Shown: piece by piece, positions 52,913-62,223 of the stretch | Layout of the letters: every line of letters starts with the position of its first letter | Position numbering within the stretch: position 1 is the first letter of the stretch | Assembly (NCBI RefSeq): GCF_049994355.1 | Contig: NZ_CP188257.1 | Span: forward strand, 4,402,001 to 4,466,000 | DNA from: Angustibacter sp049994355 | GTDB taxonomy: Bacteria > Actinomycetota > Actinomycetes > Actinomycetales > Angustibacteraceae | Direction of reading: 5' to 3' | Length of the DNA: 64,000 nucleotides | Position numbers and translations under genes: made by a program | The notes under the pieces: model-generated | The model's database searches: none | The model's input: the letters and a program-made list of their open reading frames with translations, nothing else | Told to the model about the DNA's origin: nothing

Positions 52913-53308
52913 CTACTCCTGGTCGAGTCGGACGGTGGCCAGGCTCCAGATGACGAACACGTCCAGGGCGATGATGACGATGCCCCAGAACGGGTAGTAG
53001 GGCAGCCACAGGAAGTTGGCCAGCGCCTGCAGTCCTGCGATGAGCATGCCGAGGCTGCGGGCGACGACGTTGCCGGTGAAGATGAACACACCCGCGAGCG
53101 CCATGATCAGGCCGACGATCAGATGGATCCAGCCCCACTGGCTCGCGTCGAAGTGCAAGAAGTAGTTGGGCGTGTTGACGAAGAAGTCCTTGCCGTCGAT
53201 GATCGCGACGAGTCCCTGGAAGAACCCGAAGATCCCGACGGTCATCATCAGGGCGCCGGCGAAGACGCTCCCCCCGCTGGCCCAGCTGGACGATCTGCTG
53301 CTGCTCAT
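52913..53308 (-). CDS. Four-span membrane protein, DUF7144-like
   Basis: This 131-residue protein has four membrane segments, including GALMMTVGIFGFFQGLVAII, WGWIHLIVGLIMALAGVFIF and PFWGIVIIALDVFVIWSLA. The pattern WGWIHLIVG and NFLWLPYYPFW is typical of an actinobacterial family, named DUF7144 as I recall. GGAGGAAGC sits directly before the ATG. It is divergent from the alkaline phosphatase gene with about 220 bp between. The function is unknown. Confidence 0.82.
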   Translation of the reverse strand: MSSSRSSSWASGGSVFAGALMMTVGIFGFFQGLVAIIDGKDFFVNTPNYFLHFDASQWGWIHLIVGLIMALAGVFIFTGNVVARSLGMLIAGLQALANFLWLPYYPFWGIVIIALDVFVIWSLATVRLDQE

Positions 53309-53531
53309 GCTTCCTCCGTTTTCGGTTCCCGCGAACCCAGCGTCCCCACGAGGTTGAAGCACCCGACCCGCTGCGCGCCTCACCCGTGCCGGGTGAGTGG
53401 GGGCACTTCGGGACGGGTCGGGCGACGTCCAGGGTTCGCCTGCTGGACGCCGGCCGCTCACCTGGACGGCGACCGTCGGCTGCGCGGGACTGGTCGGCTG
53501 TGGGGCGTTCACGCTCCCTGCGACGAAACGG

Positions 53532-54914
53532 ATGGACATGAGCGCTGCACGATCCCCCCGAAGCCCGCGCCGCACGACAGCGGTCGCCGTCCTGGCCGCG
53601 GCCGCCCTGGTCGCCGTCCCGGCTGTCGCGGTGGCCGCCGGACAGCACGCCGACAACACCTCGGCCGCCCGGCACGCCATCACCGGCGGCAAGGCCCGCA
53701 ACGTCATCCTGCTGATCGGTGACGGCATGGGCGACAGCGAGATCACCATCGCCCGCAACTACCAGGTCGGAGCAGCCGGCCGGCTTGCCATGGACAAGCT
53801 CCCGCTGACCGGCGCCTACACGACCTACGCGGTGCAGAAGGCCGACCCGACGCTGCCGGACTACGTCACCGACTCGGCGGCGTCCGGCTCGGGATGGTCG
53901 ACCGGCCACAAGACCTACAACGGTGCCATCTCGGTGCTTCCGGACGGCACGCCGGTGCCGACGATCCTCGAGCTGGCCAAGAGGGCCGGGTACCGCACCG
54001 GCGACATCACCACGGCCGAGCTGCAGGACGCGACCCCGGCGGTGCTCGCCTCGCACGTGGTGAACCGCGACTGCAAGGGCCCCGACGCGATGGCGACCTG
54101 CGCGGTCAACGCGGTGGAGAACGGCGGCGCCGGGTCGATCGCCGAGCAGCTGGTCAACACCGGCCCGGACGTGCTGCTCGGTGGCGGCAAGCAGTACTTC
54201 GACCAGACCGTGCACGCGGGATCGTTCGCCGGCCAGAGCGTGCTGTCCCAGGCGCAGGCCAAGGGCTACCAGGTGGTCACGGACGCCACCGCCCTGGCCG
54301 CGGTGCACCCGGGCGGCAAGGTGCTGGGCACGTTCGCACCGAACAACATGGACCTGGAGTGGGTCGGCCCGGCCGCCTCACCCACCGGGACGCCGTCGTC
54401 CACCTGCACGGTGAACCCGGCTCGGACGGCCTCCCAGCCGCACCTGTCGCAGATGGCCGACAAGGCGATCTCGTTGCTGGACAAGGAGTCCAGGGGCAAG
54501 CGCAAGGGCTTCTTCCTGCAGATCGAGGGTGCGTCCATCGACAAGCAGGACCACGCGGCGAACGCCTGCGGCCAGATCGGTGAGCACGTCGAGTTCGACA
54601 AGGCCGTCCAGCGGGCGCTCGACTACCAGCGCTCGCACCCGGATACGCTGGTGGTGGTGACCGCTGACCACGGGCACACCAGCCAGATCGTCGGGGCCGG
54701 TTCGTTGACCACCGGCGCGACGGTGACCCTGCGGACCCACGACGGCGCGGACATGACGATCAGCTACGCGACCGCGCCGCTCAGCGGCTCGCAGCAGCAC
54801 ACCGGCACCGAGGTGCGGATCGCCGCAGGCGGCCCGCAGGCGGCCAACGTCCTCGGCGTCACCGACCAGACCGACCTGTTCTTCACCATGCGGCGGGCAC
54901 TCGGCCTGGGCTGA
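53532..54914 (+). CDS. Secreted alkaline phosphatase (PhoA family)
   Basis: This 460-residue exported phosphomonoesterase has a signal peptide (about residues 15-36, AVAVLAAAALVAVPAVAVAA). The metal and active-site motifs are LIGDGMGDSE (Asp64), the phosphorylated Ser115 in VTDSAASGSGWSTG, EGASIDKQDHAAN and TADHGHTSQ. Four cysteines could form two disulfides. The start is the first of two nearby ATGs (the other is at 53538). GTTCGCC and GCTCACC words upstream (about 53433-53465) weakly resemble PHO-box halves, so PhoP control is possible but unproven. It converges with the GGDEF gene with a 3-bp gap. Confidence 0.93.
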   Translation: MDMSAARSPRSPRRTTAVAVLAAAALVAVPAVAVAAGQHADNTSAARHAITGGKARNVILLIGDGMGDSEITIARNYQVGAAGRLAMDKLPLTGAYTTYAVQKADPTLPDYVTDSAASGSGWSTGHKTYNGAISVLPDGTPVPTILELAKRAGYRTGDITTAELQDATPAVLASHVVNRDCKGPDAMATCAVNAVENGGAGSIAEQLVNTGPDVLLGGGKQYFDQTVHAGSFAGQSVLSQAQAKGYQVVTDATALAAVHPGGKVLGTFAPNNMDLEWVGPAASPTGTPSSTCTVNPARTASQPHLSQMADKAISLLDKESRGKRKGFFLQIEGASIDKQDHAANACGQIGEHVEFDKAVQRALDYQRSHPDTLVVVTADHGHTSQIVGAGSLTTGATVTLRTHDGADMTISYATAPLSGSQQHTGTEVRIAAGGPQAANVLGVTDQTDLFFTMRRALGLG

Positions 54915-54917
54915 GGC

Positions 54918-57236
54918 TCAGCGCGAGATCCGGTCGCGGCCGGCGACCTTGGCGCGGTAGAGCGCCTGGTCCGCGCGGGCCAGACACGCGGTGAGCGACT
55001 CGACGCCGTCCCAGGTGGCCAGACCGAACGAGCAGGTCTGGCCGCCTGGGACACCGGCGCGCAGCCGTTCGAGCGCGAGCACCGCCTCGTCGGCTTTGCT
55101 GCCCGGGAGCGCGATGGCGAACTCCTCGCCACCCCACCGGGCGACCAGGTCGACCTCGCGCAGGGTGCCAGTCGTCAGGTCGGCGAACCCGCGCAGCAGC
55201 TCGTCGCCGGCCTCGTGCCCGTTCGCGTCGTTGTAGGCCTTGAAGTGGTCCAGGTCGGCCACCGCGAGGGTGAGTGACTCGCCACTGCGCTTGACCTGCC
55301 CGATCAGCACCTGCAGCCGCTCGTGCCAGCCCCGGCGGTTCACCAGTCCGGTCAGCGGATCGGTGGTGGCCAGGGACTCGAGCCGCTGGCGGAGCATCGC
55401 CCCGGTGAGTGCGGCGCCCGTCTCGGCCGCGAGGGTGGAGACCAACGAGCCGATCCGCTCGTCCAGCGACTGCGCCGGCTCGAGCCAGCCGATCAACAGG
55501 ATGGCCACGGTCCGGCCGTCCGAGGTGACCGGCTGGCACAGCACCGCTCGGGTGCCGGACAGCTCCGCGAGCGCCTTGCTGACCGCTGAGAAGGCCTGCG
55601 CGTCCGGCAGGAAGGCCACCTCGCCGGTGGCGAAGACGCGCCCGATCAGGGTGCCCGGGCCCAAAGCAGTGCGGACGCCCATGGTGTCGATGCCGTCGCA
55701 AGCGCTGACCACGAGCTCGTCGCCGTCCGGCTCGACCAGAGCCACCGAGCCGGCGCCGACCAGCTCGCGCACCGCACGAACCACGACCGGGCGCGGGTCG
55801 GTGCCGAACTGGGCGCAGCGGGCCACCTTCGCGATCGCGCTCAGGGTCTCCTGCGAGTCGCGCAGCTCCAGCTCGGCCTGCTTGCGGTCGGTCACGTCCT
55901 GGATGTGCGCGAGGGTCCAGTCCTGGCCCTGCGGCCCTTCGACGCTGCTCACGCTCAGCCAGGCCCAGCGGACCTCGCCTGAGGGCCGGACGTAGCGCTT
56001 CTCGATCCGGACGAAGCCGTTGCCCTCCGCAAGCATGCTCTGCGCCCGGCGATGGCCGTCCAGGTCCTCGGGGTGGGTGAACGGTGCCGTCGAGGAGCCA
56101 CGCAGCTCGGACTCGGCGCGGCCCAGCAGCTGGCACAGCGCGGCGTTGGCCGCGACGAAGTGGCCGTGCTCGTCGGACAGCCCGATGCCGACCGGCGAGT
56201 CCTCGAACATGCTGCGGAACCGACGCTCGGACAGCTCCAGCCGCTCCTTGGTGGCGGACAGCGCGGCCTGCTGGACGCGCTCCTCGGTCACGTCGGCCAT
56301 GGCCACCACGGCACCGAGCGTCGTCCCGTCGGAGGCGGTCAGTGAGCGGCCGAAGCACAGCGCGTGGGTCGCCTTGCCGCCACGGGGCGCGATCACGATC
56401 TCGATGTTCTCGACGTGGCCGTCCTCCAGGGCACGCAGCAGCGGCACCTTGTCCGCGGCGAGCGGCGTGACGCCGTCCACCTCGTAGAGGTCGTACTGGT
56501 CCACCCAGTCGCCCGCCCCGACGCCGTCCAGGATGCCGGCGCCGTGCCAGTCGCGAGCCGCCTGGTTGAAGACGGTCAGGTTGCCATCCTGGTCGCAGGC
56601 GACGATGCCGACGGCCACGCTGGCGAGCACCGCGTCGAACAGCTCCTGGCGGGTCTCGAGCTCGCGGGCCACCCGCTGCGCCGTGACCCGGCGGTTCTCC
56701 GCCCGTTCGGCCTGGTCGGCGCTGAGCCGCGCCGCGCGGTGCTGCTCGAGCAGGCCGAGCAGCACGGTCGCCAGGTCAGTGAGGGCAGCCAGCTGCGTCG
56801 GCGCGAGGTCATCGGGCCGGTTGTCGAACAGGCACAGGGTGCCGAGCGCGACCCGGCCTGCGGTGACCAGCGGGATCGAGGCGTAGAACCGCACGTGTCC
56901 GAGCTCGCCACCCACCCAGGGGCTGTCCGCGAACCGCGGGTCCATCGACGCGTCGGCCACCACCACCGGCCGGCCGGCAAGGAAGTGCTGGGCGCACATC
57001 GAGTCGTCGCGAGGGGTGTCGCGGCCGGCGAAGCCCACTGTGGCGATCTGGCGCTGGTGGGTCCGGTCGATGATGTTGAGGGACACGTTCGGGATGCCGC
57101 TGACCTGGGCCGCGAGCCTGAGCAGGGCGTCCAGCTCGGGCCACGAGCGGCCGTCGAGCAGACCGTAGTCGCGCAACGCAGCAAGCCGCCCGGCCTCCTG
57201 GTACGGCGGACGGACCTGCGCGGTCCTGGTCTGCAC
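54918..57236 (-). CDS. Diguanylate cyclase with GAF and PAS sensor domains
   Basis: This 772-residue cytoplasmic protein has an N-terminal GAF domain (about residues 20-165, DSMCAQHFLAGRPVVVADAS). Two PAS domains follow (about 200-330 and 345-460), then a second GAF-like domain (about 480-620), and a C-terminal GGDEF domain with the active site RWGGEEFAIALPG. The inhibitory RxxD motif (REVD) lies five residues before GGEEF, so feedback inhibition by c-di-GMP is likely. The GTG start follows GGAAGGA by 7 nt; a GTG ten codons upstream has no such support. No EAL domain is present. Confidence 0.93.
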   Translation of the reverse strand: MQTRTAQVRPPYQEAGRLAALRDYGLLDGRSWPELDALLRLAAQVSGIPNVSLNIIDRTHQRQIATVGFAGRDTPRDDSMCAQHFLAGRPVVVADASMDPRFADSPWVGGELGHVRFYASIPLVTAGRVALGTLCLFDNRPDDLAPTQLAALTDLATVLLGLLEQHRAARLSADQAERAENRRVTAQRVARELETRQELFDAVLASVAVGIVACDQDGNLTVFNQAARDWHGAGILDGVGAGDWVDQYDLYEVDGVTPLAADKVPLLRALEDGHVENIEIVIAPRGGKATHALCFGRSLTASDGTTLGAVVAMADVTEERVQQAALSATKERLELSERRFRSMFEDSPVGIGLSDEHGHFVAANAALCQLLGRAESELRGSSTAPFTHPEDLDGHRRAQSMLAEGNGFVRIEKRYVRPSGEVRWAWLSVSSVEGPQGQDWTLAHIQDVTDRKQAELELRDSQETLSAIAKVARCAQFGTDPRPVVVRAVRELVGAGSVALVEPDGDELVVSACDGIDTMGVRTALGPGTLIGRVFATGEVAFLPDAQAFSAVSKALAELSGTRAVLCQPVTSDGRTVAILLIGWLEPAQSLDERIGSLVSTLAAETGAALTGAMLRQRLESLATTDPLTGLVNRRGWHERLQVLIGQVKRSGESLTLAVADLDHFKAYNDANGHEAGDELLRGFADLTTGTLREVDLVARWGGEEFAIALPGSKADEAVLALERLRAGVPGGQTCSFGLATWDGVESLTACLARADQALYRAKVAGRDRISR

Positions 57237-57316
57237 CGGCGTCCTTCCTGGTCGTTGCCGACACAATCGCCGACCCCTTTCAGATCGGCATCATCGCGCC
57301 CATGCTGAAGGAAAGG

Positions 57317-58564
57317 TCACTCCCCCCTCGGCGCTTCGAGCAGGTTCTGCCGCAGCGCCGCGGCCATCCCGGGAGCCAGCGGGAGCCGAGGCACCAGCAT
57401 GGCTTGGACCGCGTGGTACGCGTCCGGCTTGCCCGGCCAGACCGTGGCCGCCGGCCGGTTCGCGGGGTCGAGCTCGTGCCGCCAGCCGCCTTCGAGATCG
57501 AGGAGGTGGCGGTCCGTGTACTGCCACCACTGAGCCAGCTGGTCGAGGTAGGCCGGGTCGCCGGTGCCGCGGTGCAGCGCGGCCGCAGCCGCCATGCCCT
57601 CGGCCACCACCCAGTGCATGCGCTGGCGGACGACGGGGTCGCCGTCCCAGTCCACGGTGTAGACGAAGCCGTCGGTGCCGTCCCGGTGCCAGCCGTCCCG
57701 CACGGCGGTCTCGAACAGCGACCGGGCTGCCGGAACCAGCCAGTCCGGGGAGCCCCCGCCCCGGGCCAGGGCGGCGTCCAGGTGCAGCAGCAGTCGCGAC
57801 CACTCCAGGCCGTGGCCGACCGTCGAGCCGAACGGCCGGAACTGGTCGTCGGGGTTGTCCCGGGCGTAGTCCAGGTCCGGCGTCCAGGTCGCGTCGTAGT
57901 GCTCGGGCAGGCGCCAGCCGTGGGCACGCGCTTCGGCGTCGATCAGCCGGCCGGCGATCCTGGACGCTCGGTCCAGCCAGCGCGGGTCGCCGGTCGCGTC
58001 GGCCACGGCGAGGAACGCTTCCACCGAGTGCATGTTGGCGTTGGCCCCGCGGTAGCCGTCCAGCTGCTGCCAGGCGCCGTCCCACTGCTCGACGCAGGCG
58101 CCTGCCTCTTCGTCCCAGAAGTGCTCGTCGCACATCGCGACGGCTTCGGCCAGCAGCTGCTCGCCGCCGGGGACCGACGCCTGCACGGCGGTCGAGCCGG
58201 CGAGCAGCACGAAGGCATGGTCGTAGGCGAGCTTCTGGTCCGCCAGGGGGTTGCCGTCGGCGTCCACCGCGCTCCACCAACCACCGTTGGTGTCGTCGTG
58301 CAGCAGCCCGGTCAGCGCTTGGACGCCGCGCTCGGCCAGCGCGAGGGCGCCGTCCGTGCCCAGCAGGTGCGCCAGGCCGAAGACGTGGGTCATCCGGGTG
58401 TTGATCAGCAGCAGCACGGGTTGGGTCGGGTCGGGGACGCCGGCATCGTCCATCCAGCCGAAGCCACCGCGGGGGTCGACCGCCCCCATCGCGAAGGCGA
58501 TCAGCCGGCGGCACTCGGCGTCCAGCGTGGCCGGGGTCGGGGGTGCGGGGTTCACCCGGGACAT
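57317..58564 (-). CDS. N-acylglucosamine 2-epimerase (AGE) family sugar isomerase
   Basis: This 415-residue protein has the alpha/alpha-barrel of the AGE/YihS family. Conserved segments are NTRMTHVFGLAHLLG, KLAYDHAFVLLAGS, ANANMHSVEAFLAVAD, GHGLEWSRLLLHLD and MHWVVAEGMAAAAAL, which carry the catalytic histidines and the sugar-binding Arg/Glu residues. Members interconvert aldoses and ketoses such as mannose and fructose, or epimerise amino sugars. GGAAGGAGCAGG precedes the ATG. It is divergent from the ROK regulator and its transporter, so it probably acts on the imported sugar. Confidence 0.9.
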   Translation of the reverse strand: MSRVNPAPPTPATLDAECRRLIAFAMGAVDPRGGFGWMDDAGVPDPTQPVLLLINTRMTHVFGLAHLLGTDGALALAERGVQALTGLLHDDTNGGWWSAVDADGNPLADQKLAYDHAFVLLAGSTAVQASVPGGEQLLAEAVAMCDEHFWDEEAGACVEQWDGAWQQLDGYRGANANMHSVEAFLAVADATGDPRWLDRASRIAGRLIDAEARAHGWRLPEHYDATWTPDLDYARDNPDDQFRPFGSTVGHGLEWSRLLLHLDAALARGGGSPDWLVPAARSLFETAVRDGWHRDGTDGFVYTVDWDGDPVVRQRMHWVVAEGMAAAAALHRGTGDPAYLDQLAQWWQYTDRHLLDLEGGWRHELDPANRPAATVWPGKPDAYHAVQAMLVPRLPLAPGMAAALRQNLLEAPRGE

Positions 58565-58615
58565 CCTGCTCCTTCCCCGGCCCGTCCGGCGGACGAACCT
58601 GCGCGCGCTCCGGTC

Positions 58616-58679
58616 TTGACGGGTCGGCCTGCGCGGACCTAGGTTCCGGTACTGCCAAGAAAGTTTCCTACTAGTAGGA
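58616..58679 (+). promoter_or_regulatory. Promoter and ROK operator upstream of the sugar operon
   Basis: A -35 TTGACG (58616-58621) and -10 TAGGTT (58640-58645) are 18 bp apart. A perfect 14-bp palindrome TCCTACTAGTAGGA (58666-58679) lies just downstream and overlaps the AGGAG ribosome binding site of the ROK gene. Repressor bound here would block transcription, and the palindrome could also fold in the RNA. Confidence 0.72.
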
Positions 58680-58685
58680 GCCAGG

Positions 58686-59891
58686 GTGAGCACGTCCTTC
58701 GCCGCCGGACCCCCCGGACTGCTGCGTGCCCTCAACGCACGTGCGGTGCTCGAGACCGTGGCCGCGGACGGACCGCTGACCCGCTCGGCCGTCGCCGCCG
58801 CAACCCAGCTGTCGAAGCCCACCGTCGCGGCCTGCCTGGCCACCCTGCTCGAGCGCGGAGCGGTGTGCGAGGACGGCGCGGTCAGCGGCCGCAAGGGCCC
58901 GGCGGCGACGCTCTACCGGATCGCACCCGAGGCGGTGTGGGCGATCGGCGTGGACATCGGCCACGACCGGGTGCGCGCCGCCATCGTGGACGCGGCCGGC
59001 GAGCAGCGCGGCCAGCTGGACGTCGCGGTGCAACGCACCCGCCGCACGCTCACCACCCAGGTGCTCGACCTGTGCGAGAGACTCGCCGCCGCCGCCGGCA
59101 CCACGGTGCCCGAGGTGCGGCACGTCGTGGTCGGCGTGCCGGGTGCGGTGGGCGACGACGGCTCGCTGGCCTTCGCCGACGCACTACCGGACGACGGCAC
59201 CGGGCTGGTCGCGGCACTGCGCGAGCGGGTGCCGGCCCCGATCACCTTCGACAACGACGTGAACCTGGCCGCGGTGGCCGAGCTCGACGAGCACCCCGAG
59301 GTCGAGGACTTCGCGCTGGTCAGCGTCGGTGCCGGGATCGGTGCCGGCCTGGTGATCGGCGGCCGCTTGCACCGGGGCGTGGGCGGAGCGGCCGGCGAAG
59401 TGGGCTTCCTGCCCGGCTGCCTGCCCCACCCCGAGCACGCACCGCAGATGCTGGAGCACGAGGTCGGCGGCGAGGTGGTCACCCGGCTGGCCCGCGGCGC
59501 AGGGCTGGCGGCCACCGATGCCCGCGCCGTGTTCGACCAGGCCCGGTCGGGTGATCCGGCCGCCGTCGCGGTGGTCGACACCACCGCCCGGGGCATCGCC
59601 TTCGCGGTGGCCTGCCTGGTCGCGGTGGTGAACCCCTCGCGGGTGGTCCTCGGCGGCTCGGTGGGGAGCAACGCCGACCTGCTGCTCGACCCGGTTCGCA
59701 CCCATCTGTCCACCTTCACCACCTTGCCCGTGCCAGTGGTCGCCTCGTCAGTCGGCGCCCAGGCGGTGCTCCGCGGCTCCCTGGCCACGGCCGCTCGCCT
59801 GGCCCGGGAGTCAGCCTTCGCCACGTTCGCCAGCCCGGCCTCCGACCCTCATCTGCCCGCCCCGCAGCACCTCGTCGCCCAGGAGTTCTGA
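58686..59891 (+). CDS. ROK-family transcriptional regulator (NagC/Mlc type)
   Basis: This 401-residue protein has an N-terminal MarR-like winged helix (LTRSAVAAATQLSKPTVAACL) and a C-terminal ROK sugar-kinase-like fold (IGVDIGHDRVRAAIVD, VVVGVPGAVGDDG, FDNDVNLAAVAE, GVGGAAGEVGFLP). The CxCGxxGCxE zinc motif of most ROK proteins is replaced by LPGCLPHPEHAPQMLE, so the zinc finger appears lost. The GTG start follows AGGAG. It overlaps the binding-protein gene by one base (TGATG). It probably represses this operon and the divergent isomerase until a sugar binds. Confidence 0.92.
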   Translation: MSTSFAAGPPGLLRALNARAVLETVAADGPLTRSAVAAATQLSKPTVAACLATLLERGAVCEDGAVSGRKGPAATLYRIAPEAVWAIGVDIGHDRVRAAIVDAAGEQRGQLDVAVQRTRRTLTTQVLDLCERLAAAAGTTVPEVRHVVVGVPGAVGDDGSLAFADALPDDGTGLVAALRERVPAPITFDNDVNLAAVAELDEHPEVEDFALVSVGAGIGAGLVIGGRLHRGVGGAAGEVGFLPGCLPHPEHAPQMLEHEVGGEVVTRLARGAGLAATDARAVFDQARSGDPAAVAVVDTTARGIAFAVACLVAVVNPSRVVLGGSVGSNADLLLDPVRTHLSTFTTLPVPVVASSVGAQAVLRGSLATAARLARESAFATFASPASDPHLPAPQHLVAQEF

Positions 59892-61249
59892 TGCCCGCAC
59901 CTGCCCGTCCGTCGTCCGCCCTGCTCGTCGCCTCCGTCGCGGTGCTCGGCCTCGGCCTCGCCGCCTGCACGTCCTCGGCCAGCAACGACGCCTCGCCGAA
60001 GACCGCCATCGCGACCACCGAGAACCACGCCCCCACCACGATCAACGTGTGGACCTTCAACCACCTGCCGCAGGAGGTCACGGCCTTCAAGGCCGCCCTG
60101 GAGCGGCTGCACGCCAAGTACCCGTGGCTGACGGTGAACTTCGTGCCGAACAAGGACGACGCCGCGTTCGGCAAGGCGGTGGCAGCCGGCCAGGCGCCGG
60201 ACGTGTTCGTCTCGACGTCCCCCGACAACGTCGGGAAGTTCTGCTACAACGGCACGGTCGCCCCACTGGACGACTACCTGAAGGCCGCCAAGGTGGACGT
60301 CGACGCGACGTTCCCGAAGGCGGCGCTGGTCTACACCCGGTTCCAGGACAAGCAGTGCGCGCTGCCGCTGCTGGTCGACGCGTACGGGCTCTTCTACAAC
60401 AAGAAGATGCTCGCCGACGCCGGGGTGACGCCGCCCAAGACGCTGTCCGAGCTGACCGCCGCGGCCAAGAAGCTCACGGTCAAGAACAAGGACGGCTCCA
60501 TCAAGCGCTTCGGTTTCGTCTCGCGTTCGGACTACAACAGCAACAACTCGCTGTACGACGGCGTGCAGGCCGGCACGCAGTACTACGGCACGGACGGCAA
60601 GTCGACCCTCGGCCAGGACGCCCGCTGGAACAAGATCATGCAGTGGGACCGCGATCTCAACGACTGGTACGGCAACGGCCAGGTCTCCCGGTTCGTCGCC
60701 AAGTTCCAGCCGCACACCGACGACGCGAAGAACCCGCTGATCACCGGCGACGTCGCGATGGAGGTGGACGGCGAGTGGCACGTCGGTGAGATCGCCGACG
60801 CCAAGACGTCCCTGGACTACGGGGTCGTCCCGGTGCCGATGCTGGACGACGTCAAGGACACCTACGGCGCGGGCACCGCGGTCGGCACGGTCGCCTACCT
60901 GCCGGCCGGGTCGAAGCACAAGCAGGAGGCGTTCTTCGCGCTCCAGCAGCTGACCACCGACACGGAGTTCCTGACCAGCCTCGCCGACACCGTCTACAAC
61001 ATCCCGAGCACCTTCGACTCGTTGAGCGCGTGGGACAAGAAGGACGACGAGCACTGGGGACCGCTGGTCGCGATCTTCGCCAACAAGGGCTCGTACTACA
61101 AGCAGCTCACCCCGGCCGGCGACGAGGATGCCATCACCTGGGGCACCGCGCGCCAGCAGTACGAGACCGGCAAGTCCAACGACCTGCAGGGCCTGCTGAA
61201 GTCCACCGGCGCCAAGATCGACAAGATCAACGAGGACGCGGTCGGATGA
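59891..61249 (+). CDS. CUT1-type sugar ABC transporter substrate-binding lipoprotein
   Basis: This 452-residue family 1 extracellular binding protein has a lipoprotein signal peptide (SALLVASVAVLGLGLAACTS, lipobox LAAC). The mature domain shows TINVWTFNHLPQEVTAFKAA, GQAPDVFVSTSPDN, LPLLVDAYGLFYNKKML and ITGDVAMEVDGEWHVGE, as in oligosaccharide binders. The ligand is probably a disaccharide or beta-glucoside, judging from the GH4 enzyme downstream. No ATPase gene is in the operon, so a shared MsiK-type ATPase elsewhere is likely. Confidence 0.93.
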   Translation: MPAPARPSSALLVASVAVLGLGLAACTSSASNDASPKTAIATTENHAPTTINVWTFNHLPQEVTAFKAALERLHAKYPWLTVNFVPNKDDAAFGKAVAAGQAPDVFVSTSPDNVGKFCYNGTVAPLDDYLKAAKVDVDATFPKAALVYTRFQDKQCALPLLVDAYGLFYNKKMLADAGVTPPKTLSELTAAAKKLTVKNKDGSIKRFGFVSRSDYNSNNSLYDGVQAGTQYYGTDGKSTLGQDARWNKIMQWDRDLNDWYGNGQVSRFVAKFQPHTDDAKNPLITGDVAMEVDGEWHVGEIADAKTSLDYGVVPVPMLDDVKDTYGAGTAVGTVAYLPAGSKHKQEAFFALQQLTTDTEFLTSLADTVYNIPSTFDSLSAWDKKDDEHWGPLVAIFANKGSYYKQLTPAGDEDAITWGTARQQYETGKSNDLQGLLKSTGAKIDKINEDAVG

Positions 61250-62223
61250 CCTCCACCTCCGTCGCGCGGCGCCGGGGGGCCACCCGGCGCCGCCGCCGGG
61301 GCAGTCCGAGCCGGTCGCCCTGGGGTGCGGTGCTGGTGATGATCTCGCCCTTCCTGGTCGGCCTGGCCGTCTTCACGCTCTACCCGGTGGTGACGACGCT
61401 CTACTACTCGTTCACGAACTTCCAGCTCGGCTCGCTTCGGCCCACCCAGTTCGTGGGACTGCGCAACTACGAGCGGCTGTTCAGCGACTCGGACACCTTC
61501 TGGGTCGGCGTGCGGAACACCTTGTGGATGGTGCTGATCATGGTGCCGCTGCGCACCGTGTGGGCGATGTTCGCCGCCTGGGTGATCGGCTCGGTCAAGC
61601 GCGGTCAGCGGGCGTACCGGACGCTGTTCTTCATCCCGGCCATCGTGCCGATCGTGGGCACCTCGCTGGCCTTCATCGTGATGCTCAACCCGTCCGGGCC
61701 GGTCAACTACCTGCTCGCCAAGGTCGGCATCCAGGGGCCGTCCTGGTTCGGCGACCCGGCGTGGGCCAAGCCGAGCCTGGTGCTGATAGCGCTGTGGGCC
61801 TGCGGCGACGTCATCGTGATCTTCTCGGCGGCCATGCTCGACGTACCCCGTGAGCTGTACGAGGCGGCGGACCTGGACGGCGCGGGCCGCTGGCAGCGGT
61901 ACCGGCACATCACGCTGCCGTTCCTGTCGCCGGTGATCCTGTTCAGCGTGGTGACCGGGATGATCTACACGTTCCAGTACTTCACCGAGGCCTTCGTCGT
62001 CTCCGGCTCGGCGAGCGCGGTGCAGGACTCCTCGCATCTACTCGGCTACCCCGACCAGTCGCTGCTCTTCTACACCACGGACCTGTACCAGCAGGGCTTC
62101 GTGTACTTCAAGACCGGCTACGCCTCGGCGATGGCGTGGCTGCTGTTCCTGGTCATCTTCAGCGCGACGGTCCTGATGCTGCGGATGTCGCGGTCGCTGG
62201 TGCACGACAGCGGGCGGCCCTGA
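61246..62223 (+). CDS. Sugar ABC transporter permease (MalF/UgpA type)
   Basis: This 325-residue protein has an Arg-rich cytoplasmic start and six membrane segments, beginning WGAVLVMISPFLVGLAVFTL. The EAA loop is ELYEAADLDGAGRWQRYRHI followed by TLPFLSPVILF. The ATG overlaps the binding-protein stop by 4 bp. It pairs with the next permease to form the channel. Confidence 0.93.
   Translation: MTSTSVARRRGATRRRRRGSPSRSPWGAVLVMISPFLVGLAVFTLYPVVTTLYYSFTNFQLGSLRPTQFVGLRNYERLFSDSDTFWVGVRNTLWMVLIMVPLRTVWAMFAAWVIGSVKRGQRAYRTLFFIPAIVPIVGTSLAFIVMLNPSGPVNYLLAKVGIQGPSWFGDPAWAKPSLVLIALWACGDVIVIFSAAMLDVPRELYEAADLDGAGRWQRYRHITLPFLSPVILFSVVTGMIYTFQYFTEAFVVSGSASAVQDSSHLLGYPDQSLLFYTTDLYQQGFVYFKTGYASAMAWLLFLVIFSATVLMLRMSRSLVHDSGRP

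Noticed and set aside
53431..53531. PHO box before the alkaline phosphatase gene
   Set aside because: GTTCGCC and GCTCACC are present but their spacing is not the 11-bp direct repeat expected, so I mention it only as a weak possibility.
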